This document shows positions 1 through 9,100 of a stretch of DNA of 21,127 bases, piece by piece. Under the pieces are notes generated by a model, which was not told where the DNA came from, did not search any database, and saw only the letters and a list, made by a program, of their open reading frames with translations. Numbering within the stretch: the first letter of the stretch is position 1; each line of letters starts with the position of its first letter. The DNA is from CAYSHJ01 sp964589725. Lineage in GTDB: Bacteria > Planctomycetota > Planctomycetia > Planctomycetales > Planctomycetaceae. The position numbers were made by a program, and so were the translations under genes. The DNA lies in the NCBI GenBank assembly GCA_964589725.1, contig CAZPUJ010000548.1:1-21127 (forward strand), given 5' to 3'.

Positions 1-793
1 GAGAGAACTCACTGCCGACGTAGTCCGGCGGGTCATGCAGGATGCCCTCGATCACTTCCGGGAACGAGTACGCCTCGCGGTCCTTCGGCTTCTTGAAGCC
101 ATAGGTCTCGTAGCCCGCGACCAGCGATTCCGTCAGCCGCACGACGATGCTGGCCGGAGCCATCTCGAAGTAACTGCGAGCATGATTGCCGGCGACATCG
201 TTCAACTCGCCGATGGCCTTGAGCAGGCTGCGTGTCCAATCCGCTTTGGCTCCGCAGTCGTTGAGGTTCAGCGCGAATGGGTACTGAAACGCGGTGACGG
301 CGGTCTCGCGATGCAGGAGGGCCGACGTGTCGGCGTTCTTGTACTTGCTCCCTTCAGCGGCCAACGGCGATTGCGTGAAGACCGTGCTATGTCGGTAGGG
401 TTCAAGCCCCTTGGCCAAATTCATTCGCAACACCGAGTCGCGCTTGAAGGTGAAGTCGGCGCGCTTCACTTCGTCGCGAATCTTCTTGCGATCCTTCGCA
501 CCCGCAGCGATCAAGTAGCCGAAGAAGAAATCGTCGGCATAGGCATCGGGATTCGGGTAATCGGCGAACGTCACGGCCAACTGTTCCTCGTCGTGCAAGC
601 GCGAGCGATTACAGGGCAAGCCATAGCCCGCGAGGATTTCGCGCAGTGCGTTCCGCATCGCTTCGGGCGAGATGATCGGATAGTCGAAGCGGCCGTCGGT
701 CACTTTCTGGATGACGGTACGGTTGAGTTCGCTTTCGCCTCGATAGTTGGCGGTCGGGGCGGTGTAGGTCAGGACGGTGGCAAACAGGTTCAT
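1..793 (-). CDS. cas7: Cas7, DevR-type Cascade backbone protein (3' end outside window)
   Basis: The frame starts with ATG at 793-791 and runs open to the left edge, giving 264 codons without the C-terminus. The start reads MNLFATVLTYTAPTANYRGE, followed by SELNRTVIQKV and a DYPIISPEAMRNALREIL segment. This N-terminus fits the DevR/Cst2 branch of Cas7, the RAMP-fold subunit that polymerises along the crRNA in type I effector complexes. These proteins are usually about 300 residues, so most of it is visible. A ribosome-binding site AAGGA lies about nine bases before the ATG. It is the fourth gene of the leftward cas operon, 136 bp after cas8; that gap holds a palindromic repeat, unlike the tight spacing of the genes before it. 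Cas5 (DevS-like) would be the expected next gene. The assignment rests on recalled family sequence, not a search. Confidence 0.85.
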   Translation of the reverse strand, partial: MNLFATVLTYTAPTANYRGESELNRTVIQKVTDGRFDYPIISPEAMRNALREILAGYGLPCNRSRLHDEEQLAVTFADYPNPDAYADDFFFGYLIAAGAKDRKKIRDEVKRADFTFKRDSVLRMNLAKGLEPYRHSTVFTQSPLAAEGSKYKNADTSALLHRETAVTAFQYPFALNLNDCGAKADWTRSLLKAIGELNDVAGNHARSYFEMAPASIVVRLTESLVAGYETYGFKKPKDREAYSFPEVIEGILHDPPDYVGSEFS

Positions 794-851
794 GAACGTG
801 GTCCTTGTTGAAAGCGGAGATGAAAGCAGAGGCCAGAGACGGTTGGTTTTT

Positions 852-908
852 CGTGGAGCACGTTTTCAACGTGCTCTAATCCGGGCACGTTGAAAACGTG
901 CCCCCACG
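852..908. repeat. Palindromic repeat doublet between cas8 and cas7
   Basis: Two adjacent hairpins are seen: 856-876 (GAGCACGTT, loop TTC, AACGTGCTC) and 883-903 (GGGCACGTT, loop GAA, AACGTGCCC), each with a perfect 9-bp stem. They are inverted copies of one another and are flanked by CGTGG and CCACG, so the whole 57-bp block can also fold as one long stem. The outer stem pair is A:T in the first hairpin and G:C in the second, so both stems stay paired. This is REPIN-like architecture, but with a GTGG head in place of GTAG. In the operon mRNA it would fold just before cas7. Confidence 0.8.
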
Positions 909-929
909 CAAGACGGTCGATCGGCAACA

Positions 930-2591
930 TCACGAGTTCGCCGAAAGCGCGAGCAGCGTGATGGTCTTTACCTTGTCGGGTTCTTGAATCAGGGCTTGAG
1001 CGACGGTCGGAAAGTCATCGGCCGGCAGGTACTGGCCGACCGAGCAAATCGTCGCCGTGAAGTAGTCCACGAAGTCCTGCTCGCGGCGCGACCGCATTGC
1101 CAGGAACACGTCCGAGACGATCTTTTCGCGGGCGTCGCTGTAGTCCTTGGGGATATCGAGTCGCTCGCGGCCGGTCTTCTCGTCTTTGATCTTGGGACGT
1201 TTCGTGATGTTGTCCCAAGTGGTGTTGCACTTGTTCTCGGTCTTGCGATTCACGTAGTTCCGCACGAGTCCATAGATCAGCGTTTCGAGTTGTGGCCTCG
1301 GCTTGCCGGCGGCGGGTGTCACGGGGTCGTCAGTCTTGTCGCAGCACACGAACAACGGCCACGGCCGAGTTTGAAACAAGTCGCCGAAGCTGGCGTACCA
1401 CGGTGTCGGCCCGCGAATCGAGTCCAGCAGCGACCGCAGCAAACCAGCGCGGAACAGCGGATTCCGAAACGCCCCACGCCGCATGATGTCGAAGTAACTC
1501 GACATCAACTCCCGACTCGGTGCGATGCGACCTGCCGACTGCGACTTCACGTTGTTGCCGAGTTTCACGAGGTGCAGGTACTCAATCGAACTGACCGACG
1601 CCGTGATCTTTCGCGCTTTGCCTTGCTGAACTTGAAAGTCCGCCAGTTCGCCGAGGTGCTGATGAAATTCCAGTGCCGATTGCTCGGGCAGATCAATCAC
1701 CGCTCCGAGCGGACGATAGCCGCGCGGTTCCGGCTTCAGTTTTTCCAAAAGACTGGGGTAGTCTTGGCAGAATTGTTCGAGGTCTGAGACTTCCGGAATC
1801 GCCAGCGAGTATCCGACGAACTCATTGCCGCCGTCATTGTCGATGACCTGCGGCACGAAGATCAGCACAGTCAGCGGCCAGAAGTGCAACAGCAGCGTCT
1901 GCTCGACGCGCCCTTCAAACGACACCGACTCCGCGTTGACAGCCTGGGCACCAAGCAACAACGCGCTGGAAATCGAGTCCGTCTTGAAAGCCCCTTTGCG
2001 TCGAGCCGTCTCGAACGCGACGAGGTCTTTCCACGTCGCCGCACCTTCAGAACACGGCTTGTTCTCTGCACGAGCGTTGTACGGCCCGCGCGTCGTCGGC
2101 TTGCTGCGCGGAACATTCCACAACATGTCACGCCACAGCTTGAGCCACAGCCCATCGCCATCGGACAGATGCTGTTCGAGAAAGTGCCCGCGCGGCTGGA
2201 CGATTTCGTAAACAAACCGTTTGACCTTCTTTGTCTCGCCCGTTTCTTCGTCCTTCTCATCGATGAACTTCTCTTCCAGCGGCGGCTCGCCGGCCCACTT
2301 GGACTTCACTTCGACCTTCACGGCCCGCGCGTCATACACGTCATCCATCAGCCCTTGGACCGACCTCTCTGTGAAGCGAAACGTGACCACCGTTGTTCCG
2401 ACTTCGCCGACGATTTCGGGAATTGAGTCGTTCGGCAGACGTCGGTCGCGCATCGACTGAATCTGAAGCACCAGCCCCGCGAGTCCCGCCTTGTGCTGCG
2501 CGGTCGGCAGGTCGAAGAGATCGTAGGTGATCTCGACGACGTCAATGGCGGCGGGCTTGGCTTTGGGTTTGCTTTCAGCGGTCTTGGCCAT
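930..2591 (-). CDS. cas8: Cas8-type large subunit, Cmx8-like (type I MYXAN)
   Basis: This 553-aa protein is the probable large subunit of the effector complex, which in type I systems recognises the PAM and recruits Cas3. No catalytic motif is expected or seen. The N-terminus after a Lys/Ala-rich tail reads YDLFDLPTAQHKAGLAGLVL and then IQSMRDRRLPN, which matches what I recall of the MYXAN-type Cmx8 family, as do the length and the position between cas3 and a DevR-type cas7. The start ATG at 2591 lies 18 bp after the cas3 stop, so the two are co-transcribed; the ribosome-binding site is weak (GAAGAG). Cas8 proteins diverge strongly, so the subtype rests mostly on context and the N-terminal stretch. 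Alternative: a Cas8 of a related I-B or I-A-like branch. Confidence 0.75.
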   Translation of the reverse strand: MAKTAESKPKAKPAAIDVVEITYDLFDLPTAQHKAGLAGLVLQIQSMRDRRLPNDSIPEIVGEVGTTVVTFRFTERSVQGLMDDVYDARAVKVEVKSKWAGEPPLEEKFIDEKDEETGETKKVKRFVYEIVQPRGHFLEQHLSDGDGLWLKLWRDMLWNVPRSKPTTRGPYNARAENKPCSEGAATWKDLVAFETARRKGAFKTDSISSALLLGAQAVNAESVSFEGRVEQTLLLHFWPLTVLIFVPQVIDNDGGNEFVGYSLAIPEVSDLEQFCQDYPSLLEKLKPEPRGYRPLGAVIDLPEQSALEFHQHLGELADFQVQQGKARKITASVSSIEYLHLVKLGNNVKSQSAGRIAPSRELMSSYFDIMRRGAFRNPLFRAGLLRSLLDSIRGPTPWYASFGDLFQTRPWPLFVCCDKTDDPVTPAAGKPRPQLETLIYGLVRNYVNRKTENKCNTTWDNITKRPKIKDEKTGRERLDIPKDYSDAREKIVSDVFLAMRSRREQDFVDYFTATICSVGQYLPADDFPTVAQALIQEPDKVKTITLLALSANS

Positions 2592-2609
2592 GCTGTTGTC
2601 TCTTCGGTT

Positions 2610-5051
2610 CTACGTTGCTCTGGTCACGGGTTCGTCGCAGAAGCCCAACAAGTCGTGGTAATGATCGTCGGGAGCGACGCAGAGATAGCTCGGCAATTGC
2701 GAATCGCTCTGCGGCAGGGCGTACTTTTTCGGAACCGGGAGGATCAGGCCGTCGGTTGGTTTGCCGCTCGCCTTCAGTCGCGCTAACTCATCGACGTCGC
2801 GAGTCAGCACTCCGGGGATTGTGAATTCGTCGCCGTCACGAAGGCTGTCTGCGTCCCCTTCGGCATACGGGCCGCTTTCCAGGAATTGGCAACGCTTGGG
2901 TGCTTGTGGCTGGCCTGCGAACTTCTCGTTCTCAAGTAGCGCTTCAAGCTGTTCCTGATTGACTCGCCCCGATGGGTCGCTGGCGGCCAACTCAAGAAGG
3001 CAATCCACGAACGTCTTCGCGCTGTCGAGCGCGGGCCTGTCGTATGGCCGGTCGCTGTTGTCGTCGGGACGGTAGATCAGGACGTCACCCGCTGAAGTGC
3101 GCGGCGCGGGGACTCGGTTGCAGCGACCCATGCGTTGAATCAACGCTGTGATGGGAGCCAGTTCTGTCACCAGCAAATCCGCGTCGAGATCGAGGCTCAT
3201 CTCACAAACCTGCGTCGTGATGGCCAGCACCGGCCGCGACGGTTCGCCGGGCTTCTCGCGCCGAAATGCAGTGACGGTTTTCTGATGCCGCGTCTGGCGA
3301 TCATTCAACCGAAAGCGGCTGTGATAGCAGTGCAACGGAATCGCTCGACCGTCGATCGTCACCGTCAGTTCTTGAGTATCGAGTTGGTCCGCCAACTCGG
3401 TGACGGTCTGTTGTGCTCGGCGCACCTGATTGACGACCCACAACACTTTGCGCCCCGCAGCCAGCGCGTTGTGAATCGTCCCGATGACCGAGACTCGATC
3501 AGTCCAATCCACGCGATAGCGCGGGGCCTCGGCGATCTTCTGTAACTCGCCGCCTTCAAACTTCGACAACGTCAGACCGCGCTCTTCCAACCGTTCGCGA
3601 CGCCCCTTCGGCAGCGACGCGGTCATGCAGAGCATCGGCACTTCGAACCATTTCAGCAGGTCGGTCAGCGCGGAGAACATGCCTCGGTCGTAGCTGTGAA
3701 CCTCATCGACCACGACGACCGAGTTCACCAGCAACGGCAGCATCAGCAGCGATTGGTATTGGTACTGCATGAAACCCAAGAACTGGTCCACCGTCGCCGA
3801 GACCAATCGCTTCGACCAGAAACCCAACGCATACAACCGAGGATCAACCTGAAACTGCTTGGCCGCGCGTGAGTCAGGAGCGTCGTCGCGAGGATTATTG
3901 AACATCCCGTCGAGCTCAAACTCCGCCGTGCCGTGCATCAAGCCGGCGTCGGACTCCGGTGCCCACGAGACATAGTCCCGAAAGCCTTCGGTCGCGGTGC
4001 CGCGTGTGGGATACAGAAACAGCACGCGCTGAACTGGCCGCTCGCATTGCTTGGCAATCCAACGCCAAGCAGCCAGCGTCTTCCCACTGCCGCACGGAGC
4101 AACGAGCAACGCCCGTGACGGCAGTTGTTCGCAGCCAATCTGAAATTCATTCCAGCCATTGATTCCTTTCGACGAATCCCACCGGCCAGCGTCGCGAAGT
4201 TCATCAACGCGACGCTGGATGACGTCGTCCTCAATCTTCTGTCGCGAGCATGTCGGCAAGTCCGTGATGCAACTCTTGACCCATTGCTCTAGCGGCAGAT
4301 TCATCCGCAACTGAGCCGATCCGACCGCGTCGGCCACAATCAACGCGCTTCGGACCGCCCACATCAGCCGCCGACGTTCTACATTGGCCGGCTTGTCTTG
4401 CAGACGACGCTCGAACATTCGCAAGCGACCGTCAGCAAGTTCTTCAGCGTGTATGGTGAGGTTGAACGTCCGCCGGTCCTTGCCATCGAACCGCCACAAT
4501 GCCGGCGGCAACGTCGGACGTGTCGAGGACAACCTCAGCCGTTGCTGAGTCCACAGCCATAGTTCGCCACATGCCGGCTCATTCCAAAGAACCTGAAACT
4601 GCTGGCCCTTGCTGGTTGAATGTCGGCAGCCGAAAGCAAACCGATCCTGGAACGTGCTGTCGAACTCGCCGCATTTCAGATGGTGCGAGATCACCGCCCC
4701 CAGCACGACATCCCAATCAACGTCGGTGCGCTGAGCCGTCCATTGGCTGACCGACTCCAATCCGAGGAACAAGCCGCTCAAGTGTTCGTGCCGAATGTCT
4801 TGCCCCTGACCAAGCAACACCGCGTTCTGAAACCCATCGTTCGCTTTACCCCAGTCGTGAAACACGACCGCCGCTTCGGTGCAGTGCCAGAACAGGCCGA
4901 AGTCCGTCAACCCAAAGAACCGCCGCCAGCATTCACCAAGTGCCGTCGGCTGATCTTGGCCACCAAACAAAGCGACGAACGCTCGACACACATCGTCCGT
5001 GTGCTCAAGGAGCGTCCGACTTCGTTTCGACTTGGCCCACATCAGTTCCAA
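2610..5051 (-). CDS. cas3: Cas3, HD nuclease-helicase of the CRISPR interference complex
   Basis: An 813-aa single-chain Cas3 that would nick and unwind target DNA after Cascade binding. The N-terminal HD domain (about 1-250) shows H17 in LLEHT, H65-D66 in VVFHDWGK, H88/H90 in RHEH, H123-H124 in ISHHLK and D241 in VADAVGS, so the expected metal ligands all seem present. The superfamily-2 helicase follows: Walker A APCGSGKT (318-325), DEVH box VVVVDEVH (445-452), MTASLP (476-481), TQVCEMSLDLD (613-623) and QRMGRCNR (639-646). The first codon used here is TTG; an ATG nine bases downstream (5042) giving MWAKSKRS is an equally good or better start and fits the family's usual N-terminus. It begins 15-24 bp after the cas6 stop and appears intact. 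Confidence 0.93.
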   Translation of the reverse strand: MELMWAKSKRSRTLLEHTDDVCRAFVALFGGQDQPTALGECWRRFFGLTDFGLFWHCTEAAVVFHDWGKANDGFQNAVLLGQGQDIRHEHLSGLFLGLESVSQWTAQRTDVDWDVVLGAVISHHLKCGEFDSTFQDRFAFGCRHSTSKGQQFQVLWNEPACGELWLWTQQRLRLSSTRPTLPPALWRFDGKDRRTFNLTIHAEELADGRLRMFERRLQDKPANVERRRLMWAVRSALIVADAVGSAQLRMNLPLEQWVKSCITDLPTCSRQKIEDDVIQRRVDELRDAGRWDSSKGINGWNEFQIGCEQLPSRALLVAPCGSGKTLAAWRWIAKQCERPVQRVLFLYPTRGTATEGFRDYVSWAPESDAGLMHGTAEFELDGMFNNPRDDAPDSRAAKQFQVDPRLYALGFWSKRLVSATVDQFLGFMQYQYQSLLMLPLLVNSVVVVDEVHSYDRGMFSALTDLLKWFEVPMLCMTASLPKGRRERLEERGLTLSKFEGGELQKIAEAPRYRVDWTDRVSVIGTIHNALAAGRKVLWVVNQVRRAQQTVTELADQLDTQELTVTIDGRAIPLHCYHSRFRLNDRQTRHQKTVTAFRREKPGEPSRPVLAITTQVCEMSLDLDADLLVTELAPITALIQRMGRCNRVPAPRTSAGDVLIYRPDDNSDRPYDRPALDSAKTFVDCLLELAASDPSGRVNQEQLEALLENEKFAGQPQAPKRCQFLESGPYAEGDADSLRDGDEFTIPGVLTRDVDELARLKASGKPTDGLILPVPKKYALPQSDSQLPSYLCVAPDDHYHDLLGFCDEPVTRAT

Positions 5052-5066
5052 GTGATGCCCTTTCTT

Positions 5067-5519
5067 TTAACGCAGAGGCACGAACACACCGCAGCCCATG
5101 TGGTGTTTGCCGCCGAGGCCGTGGGATTGGAGGGCGAGGGATTCGTCGGCGGTCAGGCCCTCGACCACGACTTCGTAGCCGACGATCTCGCGGTGCTGGA
5201 CGCGAATCGTGCGACGGCGGTGTTGGCCATCGGGGCGAGTGGGCAGAGTCAGAAGGGTTTGTTCCGAGAGACCCAAGTCGGTGAGTTGTTTGCGGGCGGC
5301 GGCGGCGAAGAGTTCCAGCGTGAGCTGTCCGGCATCAATGTTCGAGACTTTGATGACCACCAGCCGGCTACGCAGAGCGGTGGCGGGGACGAGTCCGCGC
5401 ACCTGCGGGACGCCGACTTGCAAGGCGGTCTCTCCCAACCGCAGCGTCTTCCCGGCGAGACTCAACAGAGGAGCCACCTCACCATCCGGGACGCGAATCG
5501 TCAGCGAACTCCAGGGCAT
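5067..5519 (-). CDS. cas6: C-terminal Cas6 piece after the internal stop
   Basis: The first ATG after the internal TAA is at 5519, 25 bases past the stop, and opens a 150-aa frame (MPWSSLTIRVP...). It holds the second ferredoxin-like half of Cas6 with the conserved LVVIK strand, the EGLTADESLALQ helix and the glycine-rich loop GLGGKHHMGCGVF near the C-terminus, but not the N-terminal histidine region. No good ribosome-binding site precedes this ATG, so translation would depend on reinitiation after the 49-codon upstream piece. If made, this piece alone should bind repeat RNA poorly and not cleave it; whether it can complement the N-terminal 49-aa piece in trans is unknown. It stops 15 bases before the upstream cas3 start candidate. 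Confidence 0.55.
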   Translation of the reverse strand: MPWSSLTIRVPDGEVAPLLSLAGKTLRLGETALQVGVPQVRGLVPATALRSRLVVIKVSNIDAGQLTLELFAAAARKQLTDLGLSEQTLLTLPTRPDGQHRRRTIRVQHREIVGYEVVVEGLTADESLALQSHGLGGKHHMGCGVFVPLR

Positions 5520-5693
5520 CAGCGACAGCAGACGCTCACCGACTTACTGACCTCGAATCGGATGCACCGCGATCCCGTTCTCACGATGCGCCTCCGGCAC
5601 CAACCGCGAGATCGCTCCATAAAGAGCGTAGCCATGATCCACCGGAATCGGCTTCGTCGCCCTCACGGCAAAAGCCAAATCGAAGTGCGTCAT
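5067..5693 (-). pseudogene. cas6: cas6 (MYXAN type, Cmx6-like) interrupted by an in-frame TAA at codon 50
   Basis: Cas6 cuts the pre-crRNA inside the repeat. The frame opens at ATG 5693 behind a strong site (GAAAGGAAG, about seven bases upstream) and reads MTHFDLAFAVRATKPIPVDH, then GYALYGAISRLVPEAHREN and HPIRGQ. TAA follows at 5546-5544. The same frame then continues VGERLLSLMPWSSLTIRVP to SHGLGGKHHMGCGVFVPLR, the Cas6 glycine-rich C-terminus. Read through, the product would be 208 aa, the normal family size, and both halves match the family, so only one codon is wrong: there is no frameshift. H20 in VDHGYALYG is the likely catalytic histidine and sits before the stop. Options are a recent nonsense mutation, a sequencing error, readthrough, or reinitiation producing two pieces. 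Confidence 0.88.
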
Positions 5694-5779
5694 GGTCGTC
5701 TTCCTTTCTCACCAATTCTGGCTCGCGTTTGAGACGCGGTCGGGTCGGAGATGTCGCAGATGATGGCATATGCCTTCAT
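5690..5779 (-). CDS. 29-aa ORF overlapping the cas6 start (remnant or leader peptide)
   Basis: The frame ATG 5779 to TGA 5692-5690 gives MKAYAIICDISDPTASQTRA followed by RIGEKGRRP. Its stop overlaps the cas6 start as ATGA, the arrangement of translationally coupled genes. The same frame is open further upstream to about 5844 and reads SDENETQSQFQETIA just before the Met, with a plausible protein-like composition but no start codon. So it could be the tail of a gene whose front was lost when the cas operon or its neighbour was inserted, or a short coupled leader. No family is recognised, and chance is not excluded. Confidence 0.25.
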   Translation of the reverse strand: MKAYAIICDISDPTASQTRARIGEKGRRP

Positions 5780-6103
5780 GGCGATGGTTTCTTGAAACTG
5801 GGACTGCGTTTCGTTCTCATCGGAACAGACTGTTTTGAATTTGGCAAATCACCACATCCGACACACTACTGTATTGAAAAAGGAGCGACCACAATGAATA
5901 CGCAGCAAACCGAGCCTACGCGTCACGGAGTCCTGAATCGCCGGCAAGTTCTCGGTGCCGCCGAGTTCGGCCTGGAAACGAACCGCGACTACCTCGCTCG
6001 CGGCGTCAAGATGCGCGACGAACGGCTCAGCCGGTAGATGCCTGAGTTGCAGCTCGTCAGAATGAAGAGCACACTCTCGTAACCAACCCGAAAGACATGC
6101 CCG
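5694..6103. other. Spacer between the cas operon and the PVC-type haem gene
   Basis: This stretch separates two divergent transcription units and is visibly more AT-rich in its middle (about 5825-5890) than its surroundings, as expected for promoters. It carries the two small doubtful ORFs listed separately. I compared both strands with the sigma-70 consensus and found no pair of boxes good enough to call. No CRISPR repeats, no tRNA and no clear inverted repeat were seen. Confidence 0.5.
5894..6037 (+). CDS. 47-aa ORF with a Tat-leader-like start, probably a gene remnant
   Basis: An unusually good ribosome-binding site (AAAAAGGAG, about eight bases before ATG) precedes a 47-codon frame starting MNTQQTEPTRHGVLNRRQVL and ending GVKMRDERLSR. 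NRRQVLGAA resembles the start of a twin-arginine signal such as those of DUF1501 or oxidoreductase proteins of planctomycetes, but the hydrophobic stretch that should follow is absent: after GAA comes a charged segment (EFGLETNRDYLARG). This suggests an internal deletion that fused a leader to an unrelated tail, or a real small cytoplasmic protein. The frame continues upstream to 5729, but the site favours 5894. Its stop is 66 bp before the next gene. Confidence 0.4.
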   Translation: MNTQQTEPTRHGVLNRRQVLGAAEFGLETNRDYLARGVKMRDERLSR

Positions 6104-9100
6104 GTGAGCCGTATGATTCTTCGATCCACGATAGTCCTGCTGTCCGTTTGCCTGACTGCGACCGCCTTTGGTCAGATTCCAAAACCGGACGACGCTCCGC
6201 AGCCGCTACCACCGAATGAGGCGGTCAAGTCGTTCAAGCTCCCGCCGGGGTTGCGGTTGGAGTTAGTCGCCAGCGAGCCGCTCATTCGCGAGCCGTCCGG
6301 CGTCTGCTGGGATGAGCACGGTCGGCTCTTCGTGTGTGAACTGCACGGGTTCAACCTCGACGGGCAGATCGACATCGACGAGCTGAACAAGACCGGGAAG
6401 TTGGACAAAGTGGTCCGGCGTTTTTTCGTCCCCGAACACGTTGAGAAGGCGGCAGAGGCGGGGACGTTCGGCACAGTGAAACACCTGATCGACAGCGACG
6501 GCGACGGACGCATGGACAAGGCCGAGGTCTGGGCCGATCGGCTGCCCGCCTGTTTTGGGATTTGCCCGGCGCGAGGCGGGATTATCGTCGTGTGTGCTCC
6601 GGACATCGTGTTTCTGGCCGATCGGGACGGGGACGGGAAAGCCGAGGTGCGCGAAGTTCTCTTCACCGGCTTTTCGACCGGCGTGCTCGACCGCCGCATG
6701 GGCACGCCGCAATGGGGGCTTGATGATTGGATCTACGTCGGCCGATCGCACAGCGACGCCACGATCACCGGCCCGCACTTGAAACCCGTAGCCGATTCGC
6801 TCCGCGACCCGGATTCGGCGTCGCTGAGCGACGCCGCTACGGTGCATCTCCCCAACACCGACTTCCGCATCAAACCGGACGGCTCGGCCATCGAGCCAGT
6901 CAGCGGTGCCGTCAGCGGGCTGGGCCACACCATCACCGAGTCGGGCGACCGCTTCGTCAGTTCGGTCGGGTGGCCGGCTCATTTCGTCGCGCCGCTGCCG
7001 TGGCACTCGCTGGCCCGCAACCCGTACGTCGCGACACCGCCGCTGACAGTGCAGGTCTTTCCCGACCGTCGCGTCTATCCGACAAGCAAAGCGCATCCGT
7101 GGCGCACGAAGCGGGCCGAAGATCCGGGCTTCTCCAAATTTTACACGGACGGGTGGGGCATCGCCGAATCCGCCCCCAATGGTTATTTCACGTCGTGCTG
7201 TGGGCCGTTGGTTTATCAGGATTCGGTGCTGCCCAGCCTGCGCGGACAATTGCTGGCCTGCGAGCCGGCTCAGAACTTGATTCATCGTTCGGTCGTCACA
7301 CGCGACGGCTTGCGACTCATGCTGAGCCGCGCGAAAGGCGAAGAGAGTTCCGAGTTCCTCACCTCGACCGATTCGTGGTTTCACCCGATTGCCTTGTCTC
7401 ATGGTCCCGACGGATGTGTCTGGATCACCGACTTCTATCGCGAGATCATCGAGGACTATTCAGCCATCCCGCGCTACTTGCAGCAGCAGTACGGCGTGAC
7501 CAACGGCAAAGACCACGGACGCATCTGGCGGCTGACGAGCGACGATGTAGGACGGGCACTCTTGCCCGTCGACAAACGCGACACAAAGCAGACGGCCAAG
7601 AGTGGCCATCCTACGGACATGAGCCAGCTCAGTGCGGCAGAACTCGCCCGCGAAGTCGGCGCGGCACTCTACTGGCGACGACAGACCGCGCGGCGATTGT
7701 TGACGGAACGCAAGCTGAAGGACCAGGCTCCGGCCTTGATCAAATTGGCTCACGAGGCCAAGGAACCTGCGGCCGTGATCAACGCGCTGCACACACTCGA
7801 CGCGCTGAGTGAACTGAAACCGGATTTGCTCGAAGCGCTGCTGGCTCACACCTCCGGAGACGTCCGTCGTCAGGCGTTGCAACTTTCCGAACGACGGTTG
7901 GAAGAGCATTCCGGATTGCTCGTCGCGGCACTGCGATTGGCGGACGATTCGGAGCCGATCGTGCGTCTGCAATTGGCTCTGTCGCTGGGAGCGAGCCGTG
8001 ATGCGCGGGTCTTGCCCGCGCTGGCACGGTTCGCGCGGCAATACGGGGACGATCCGTGGATGACGACGGCGATTCTGAGCGCCGTAGGTTGGGACTCCGT
8101 CCCGACTGCTCTGGATGTCAAACGTCGGGACAGAGTCCCAACCTACGACTTGCTCGCCGAACTACTCCGCGCGCCGAATGACTTGAAGCAGGCTCAGCGA
8201 TTACTCGAACCGCTCTGCGCCGCCATCGCTGCGCGTCGGCAGGAGCAAGAACTGGGTGCGGCTTTGGTGCGGATCGCGGGCGTCGACGATCACACCATAC
8301 AGGTCGCCTGTCTGGTCGGCATTCGGTCGAGCTTCGGCAGTTCGTCAGCAGTTGCGCTCAGCGAAGATGCTCGTCTGGCGGTGAAGAGGCTGACGACCAG
8401 CGACCACGCCGATGTGCGATCGCTCGCTGGGTTGCTCGTTCGGATGATGAAACTCGAAACGTCCGCCGAGCGCGAGACACGACTGGCTCAATCGAAGGAG
8501 CAGTTGAACGACGTGACGTTGAACGCGGACGCTCGGCTGGCTGCGATCGCGGAACTCGCCGCGGAGGACGACGCCTCGATCGCCCCCGTGCTCATGACCG
8601 CTCTTACCTCTGCGACCCCTCGATTGCACGAAGCGATTCTGAGTGCCGTGTTCTCACGCCGCGACCGCATCCCCGCACTGCTCGATGCACTCGAGCAGAA
8701 GACCGTCGCGCCCACGGTGCTCTCGGCGGTGCAACGCTCGCTGCTGCTGGAGGACAAAGACGCCGCGATCCGCTCGCGGGCGGGCCAACTGCTGACCGTC
8801 CCCAAATCGGCCGCGCTCGAACTGTTTCCTGTTTATGCGGCCGCGCTGAAGGAACACCGGGACGTGACTCGCGGCCATCAGGTGTTTCGCCAAGTCTGCG
8901 GCAATTGCCATCAGGCGCACGGACTCGGCGTCACGATCCCGGTCGGGCCTGATCTCAGTTCCGAATTCCAGCGAGCGGAGGAGACGATCATCCGCGACAT
9001 CCTCGCGCCGAGCGAAGTGATCTCGCCGGGCTACATGACCTACACGGTCGCGACGAAGTCGGGGCAGGTCTTCAGCGGGCTGCTTGGGTCGGAGTCGCCA

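Noticed and set aside
35..811. 258-codon plus-strand ORF at the left edge
   Set aside because: The opposite strand reads as a DevR-type Cas7 from ATG 793, so this is a shadow.
5544..5546. Recoding of the cas6 stop as selenocysteine, or a frameshift
   Set aside because: The codon is TAA, not TGA, and both halves are in the same frame, so neither explanation fits. Simple nonsense change or readthrough remain.
4620..5732. 370-codon plus-strand ORF across cas3 and cas6
   Set aside because: It is antisense to two recognisable cas genes and shows no domain.
5694..6103. CRISPR array or leader beside cas6
   Set aside because: No repeated unit with regular spacing was found in this spacer or elsewhere in the window.
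6263..7402. 379-codon minus-strand ORF
   Set aside because: It is antisense to the propeller domain of the PVC haem gene and has the Arg/Gly-rich composition of a shadow frame.
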